Source of the DNA: Porpolomopsis calyptriformis
Taxonomy: Eukaryota > Basidiomycota > Agaricomycetes > Agaricales > Hygrophoraceae
Direction of reading: 5' to 3'
Length of the DNA stretch: 64,000 nt
NCBI GenBank assembly: GCA_951640195.1
Contig: OX621175.1
Coordinates: 744,001 to 808,000, forward strand
The notes below the pieces were generated by a model, which was given only the letters and a program-made list of their open reading frames with translations, was not told the DNA's origin and searched no databases. This document shows positions 60,691-64,000 of the stretch, one piece after another; positions within the stretch are counted from its first letter, which is position 1; each line of letters opens with the position of its first letter. A program made the position numbers and the translations under genes.

Positions 60691-61541
60691 CAATTGGATA
60701 CCACCATCTCAAATCTATCCATATTCATTTGATGGCATGGTCTGTTTGTCTTTCAATCTCAGTAACAAATGAGATAATTTCATTGATCACTTGGTGCTTG
60801 TGTTTGAGGAAATATTTCCATCCATGTCAGGAATGGCAGTCGACAATACTAAGTGAGTAGGTGTATCCCTCTAGGGATGTCAGAAAGGGACCTTGAAGGC
60901 CATATGGATGCAGTCAGTGATGTTTGCGGCACAGGATCTGTTATGTCAGCAGAGGGACTCAGGTTGCTTGACGTAAATCACAGAGAGACCAGCGCATAAA
61001 CTGGTAGTGACAACATTAAAGGACAAATCTAAGGGAGATACAAGCGTTCTGTGCTCTACTTATATCTACCCGGGCCTGGGCTGTGATTGTGATAACCACA
61101 ATGATGATCCATGGAACAGCTGACTGATGCGCAGCTACTGCGGAGCACGTCTTCGTCAGCCAATGGCATTATCACCTCTGATCTATGAGGAGATAAGATA
61201 AAAGATTAGATAAGGAGAGATAAGATAAGATCAAATCGAAGATAAGATTAGATAAGATGAAAAAGGAAAGTTGGTGAGGCGACAAAATGAAGTGACCGTA
61301 ACAGGATCCTTTCTGTGGAAAAGGTGATTTGGATAATTTGCCTTCTGCACATCCATTGCAGGGTCTGAGTGTTTCATGGCCTTTTAGGTCGAGGCCAGTG
61401 TGTTAAGTGTAGATGAACCTATGCATAGGTGGAACGATTGGGCATGTTTGGGTATGAGCTTGTGTTATAAACTGGTTGTTCGGAACGCATTTTACTTCGG
61501 GTGTTCTGTCCCAAGAGATATAGAGGATGGTTCCAAGTCCT
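60691..61541 (-). pseudogene. Copia protease-integrase remnant interrupted by a solo LTR
   Basis: Minus-strand reading: GLGTILYISWD (protease tail) next to 61541, an integrase zinc region with TGLDLKGHETLRPCNGCAEGK (about 61340-61400), then, after skipping 60939-61303 and one GGATC copy, the integrase core with GYTYSLSIVDCHSRHGWKYF and IERQTDHAIK (60690-60930). Stops and substitutions are frequent. Confidence 0.8.
60939..61303 (-). repeat. Gypsy-type solo LTR with GGATC target duplication
   Basis: 365 bp, plus strand TGTTATGTCAG ... GTGACCGTAACA (TG...CA ends, TGTTA/TAACA inverted repeat), flanked by GGATC at 60934-60938 and 61304-61308. It contains a GATAAGA-rich stretch (61190-61265). Removing it with one GGATC copy rejoins the copia integrase frame, so it is a later insertion reduced to a single LTR by recombination. 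The minus-strand start TGTTACGGTC resembles that of the adjacent gypsy LTR. Confidence 0.85.
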
Positions 61542-61861
61542 TGTTATGAGTAGGCTAACGAGGAATCAGACTTAAGGTCTGATACGTACAGAAGTACTCT
61601 TTATATACTGACTACTTATCTGTGTGAGTCAGTGCGACATACATGAGGTAGAGATAAGGGTGAGTCATCGTGATCAATGACGAATCATAAAGGGGTTGAA
61701 ACATAATGGAAATGAAGTGTGTCCGCATATGGGTAAAGTGCTGGGGAATCCCGAAGGAAGGTAATGGGGAATCCCGATAACAAATGGGGGGAATCCCAAG
61801 ATAAGAGATAGGTTTGCATACGATAAGATAAAGAAAAAGAAGGAAAATTACGACCGTGACA
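61542..61861 (-). repeat. 3' LTR of the gypsy element
   Basis: 320 bp; minus strand starts TGTCACGGTCGTAATTTTCC and ends CTACTCATAACA. It is preceded inside by AAAAGTCGAGGTGTA, a polypurine-like tract. A TATATAAAG box lies near 61595-61605 (minus). Three copies of GGGGAATCCC occur at about 61741-61797 on the plus strand. Confidence 0.8.
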
Positions 61862-61896
61862 TACACCTCGACTTTTAAAGAAATTCGTCCCGAATT

Positions 61897-62636
61897 TCAA
61901 ACTTGGGCGGTGTCGGTCGTTTCGTCTTCCGAGGCCTGAGTCGGGATTTCCTCGGTGGCGGGGGCCTCAACGGCCACCGAGGGGGAAGCGGCGGGTTCGG
62001 CTTCCAAAGTTGCTTCAATGGGGGAGGGGGCTCGGACTGTCGCGACGTCGTCGTCGTCGTCGATCGGGTATTCTAGGTCAACGTTGATGGGGTATTCGAC
62101 CGTTCTTCCGTACTCGATTAAAGTTTCCGTCATCGCGAGGTCTCGTTGGGCTCAGAGGAAATCCTCCCTGGTGAGCCGTTCAGATCTCCGACTTTCTTCT
62201 ACGAGCTTGACGATGATGGCGCGGGTGGTGACGTCGTAGCAATCGACCCACATTTTCTTCTTCTGACGTTGAAGCTCCCAAACTTTCAATTCACTTTCGT
62301 CCCAACGATTCTTCCAAAATAATGCGCTTTTCTCTGACGCTTTGAGTTCGGCTTTCAGAACTTCGCGTTCTTGACGAAGTTCACGGTTCCAGTTGCTGAT
62401 GCTGTTACTGTGAACCGTGAGACGGGAGATGGTGACAGCAGGGTCTTCGGGGGGAGGGGTCTGAATGGTATAGAAGTCTTCCGCGCGTGCGCGAGCTTGT
62501 CGACGTAATTGTCGAGGAGAGGAAGCAGAGGTAGAGGGACCAGGAGTGGGAGAGCGGAGGGCGGACGAGGGAATCCGTCCAGAACGTCAGATGGCGACTT
62601 GAGGAGAGGGGGATCGTGTGGATCGTGTAGCGGGCA
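61897..62636 (-). pseudogene. Extra coiled-coil ORF between gypsy Pol and 3' LTR, broken by two TGA codons
   Basis: From ATG 62636 (MPATRSTRSPSPQVAI, then TGA) the frame continues: SSPRQLRRQARARAEDFYT, a coiled coil (NWNRELRQEREVLKAELKAS ... WELQRQKKKMW), SRRSERLTREDFL, a second TGA near 62150, and an acidic tail (EYPIDDDDDVATV ... TTDTAQV) to 61897. Apart from the two TGA codons the frame is open for about 245 codons. I do not recognise the family; its position is that of the optional third ORF of some gypsy elements. Confidence 0.55.
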
Positions 62637-62769
62637 TGGTAAAGTTGTTGAGGGGTGTATAATTTGGATCGTGAAGGGAAGTGGAGACGTCCGGCAGTTT
62701 ATAAGGAGTGGTTCTAAAAATAGAGGTCAATTCTTGGCAGACGAGATGATGACAAACGAATGAATAGAA

Positions 62770-64000
62770 TCAAGTCGCCGTTTGAATTGAGTCTTCGTAT
62801 GTCTTCACAATTTCCTTGGCGTGTCGTAAGATGTTTGATCGGTCTTCCCAAGTGGCTTCTTCGATTGGATAGCCTTTCCATTTGACCAAATATTTTCGGC
62901 GTCGTTTAGCTCCGGAATGTTGCAGTATAGATTCGACCTCGTATTCTTCTTCGTTTTCGATCAGATCAGGAGGAGGCCGTGATGTGTCGATGACATCAGG
63001 GTGGAGTAATTCATTTCCGACGTTGGGTCTCAGGAGTGAAACGTGAAAGACTGGGTGCAGTCTCCATGTTCCGGGAATGTCGATCAGATAAGCAAGGTCT
63101 GATATCTTTTTCAAGACCTTGAATGGTCTGGTTCGTCGATTGTCAAGTTTCTTCGAGGGTCGTGTCGTCTTGATATTCTTGGTGTCCAACCAGACTAGAT
63201 CTCCTTCTTCGTAGGAGGGTGAAGGTTTCCGTTTACGATTAGCGTATTTCTTCATTGACTCTGTCGTCTTTGATAAGGATCGTTCGGCGTTTTGCTGTGC
63301 ACGTGTAAGACGTTCGTGGAAGGTATTTGCTGTGGGCACGTTGCTTTGATCCGGAATGATCGTGGGAAGGTGAGGATGACGTCCGTATTCTATATAGAAT
63401 GGTGATTGTGAAGTGGCAGAGTGTTGCCGATTATTGTAGGCGAATTCCGCAGAAGCAAGCCATTCTGACCAGTCGTCCTGCATGAAGTTGGTATAGAAAC
63501 GCAAGTAAACTTTGAGTTCTTGGTTGGTGCGTTCCATTTGACCATCTGTTTGAGGATGATACGCAGTGGAGAGGCCGGAGATGATTCCTAAGGAGTTGTT
63601 GAGAGCTTCTGTGAATTTGGACGCAAATTGCACTCCGCAATCGGATATGACCTTTTGGGGCCATCCATGATGTTTCCAGATGTGATTCCGAAAGAGTCTT
63701 GCAGCACCTTCTGATGAAAGATTAGAAGTTGTCGGAATGAAATGAGCACGTTTAGTGAAACGATCGACAACAACCATTACAGCATCATAGCCTTGTGACT
63801 TGGGGAGTTTGACGATGAGATCGACGGTAATTTCCTTCCATGGTTCCATAGAGGGGGGTATGGGTTGGAGTAGTCCTGACGGTTTCGAGGGGAAGTTCTT
63901 GTTTTGTTGACAAGCGGGGCAGGATCGAACGTAGTTGGTGATGTCTTGTGGGGCACCATCCCAAATGAAGTTACGAAGGACGAGTTCCTTTGTCTTCTCA
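62770..64000 (-). CDS. Gypsy Pol C-terminus: integrase and chromodomain (partial)
   Basis: Open from the window edge at 64000 to the stop at 62770. The zinc-binding end (YVRSCPACQQNK) precedes the integrase core: DLIVKLPKSQGYDAVMVVVDRF (first Asp), VISDCGVQFASKF (second Asp), YHPQTDGQMERTNQ (Glu). A GPY/F-like region (RRTRPFKVLKKI, LHPVFHVSLLRP) follows, and then a C-terminal chromodomain (YEVESILQHSGAKRRRKYLVKWKGYP ... TWEDRSNI). This identifies a chromovirus-type Ty3/gypsy element whose chromodomain may target heterochromatin. No lesion within the window. Confidence 0.95.
   Translation of the reverse strand, partial: EKTKELVLRNFIWDGAPQDITNYVRSCPACQQNKNFPSKPSGLLQPIPPSMEPWKEITVDLIVKLPKSQGYDAVMVVVDRFTKRAHFIPTTSNLSSEGAARLFRNHIWKHHGWPQKVISDCGVQFASKFTEALNNSLGIISGLSTAYHPQTDGQMERTNQELKVYLRFYTNFMQDDWSEWLASAEFAYNNRQHSATSQSPFYIEYGRHPHLPTIIPDQSNVPTANTFHERLTRAQQNAERSLSKTTESMKKYANRKRKPSPSYEEGDLVWLDTKNIKTTRPSKKLDNRRTRPFKVLKKISDLAYLIDIPGTWRLHPVFHVSLLRPNVGNELLHPDVIDTSRPPPDLIENEEEYEVESILQHSGAKRRRKYLVKWKGYPIEEATWEDRSNILRHAKEIVKTYEDSIQTAT

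Larger units (their letters stand above)
58645..61541 (-). mobile_element. Degenerate, rearranged Ty1/copia relic with nested insertions
   Basis: Read on the minus strand, protease, integrase and reverse transcriptase-RNase H pieces occur in order from 61541 to 58778. An internal segment (about 59826-60690) lies in the opposite orientation, and a gypsy solo LTR interrupts the integrase zinc region. A chromodomain gypsy element interrupts the protease region at 61541/61542. Many stop codons are present. It is unrelated in close sequence to the young copia element at 1646-6155. Confidence 0.8.
61542..64000 (-). mobile_element. Ty3/gypsy chromodomain retrotransposon, 3' half (continues past window)
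   Basis: Contains the integrase-chromodomain end of Pol, an extra ORF region and a 3' LTR. The element continues beyond 64000. The outer flank at 61537-61541 reads GTCCT, the expected half of a target duplication whose partner is outside the window. Confidence 0.88.

Overview
The window reads as chromosomal DNA of a filamentous basidiomycete, most likely an Agaricomycete. Genes are dense and on both strands. Nearly every gene is split by short introns of about 45-70 nt, and the content is typical of that group: NB-ARC/TPR and C2-NACHT-WD40 NLR-like receptors, DUF6533 seven-helix proteins, an extended G-alpha subunit, an exomer (ChAPs) subunit, and Ty1/copia and Ty3/gypsy elements. I cannot name the species.

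Layout. 1-1540: 3'-truncated D-amino-acid oxidase gene (-). 1646-6155: an apparently intact, very young Ty1/copia element with matching LTRs and a TTATC target duplication. 6732-12574: two housekeeping-type genes on the minus strand, an SDE3/MOV10-like RNA helicase and proteasome ATPase RPT6. 12897-28295: an NLR district with an intact NB-ARC-TPR gene, a decayed NB-ARC-TPR pseudogene, a small Mug135-like gene, scrambled NLR fragments, a truncated duplicate of a C2 module, a lectin-like gene and a C2-NACHT-WD40 gene. 29132-42984: conserved genes (NIPA-type magnesium transporter, Xaa-Pro aminopeptidase P, an unrecognised locus, lariat debranching enzyme DBR1, a G-alpha-like protein, aspartate kinase). 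43451-47519: two tandem DUF6533 genes made by a ~2.4 kb duplication. 47968-54971: exomer subunit, CCDC6-like coiled-coil protein, Hsp20-type chaperone. 55858-58270: a second intact NB-ARC-TPR gene, the close paralogue of the pseudogene at 16.4-18.7 kb. 58645-64000: nested retrotransposons, a rearranged copia relic hit by a gypsy solo LTR (GGATC duplication) and by a chromodomain gypsy element that runs off the window.

The most interesting theme is the NLR district. Three NB-ARC-TPR genes share a separate first exon coding a 32-36 residue motif (core G-x-D-Q, then Y and P), a candidate N-terminal signalling or self-assembly tag. Their ligand-sensor arrays (ten exact 126-nt TPR units; nine WD40 units) are internally homogeneous, as in fungal allorecognition receptors, and the locus shows birth, shuffling and death of copies. 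Other points worth attention: a G-alpha protein lacking the catalytic glutamine, a helicase with a C-terminal W-G-x-W tail, several GC-AG introns, and 6-nt and 15-nt coding micro-exons.

Exon junctions were derived by reading splice signals together with protein-family conservation. They are predictions without transcript evidence.
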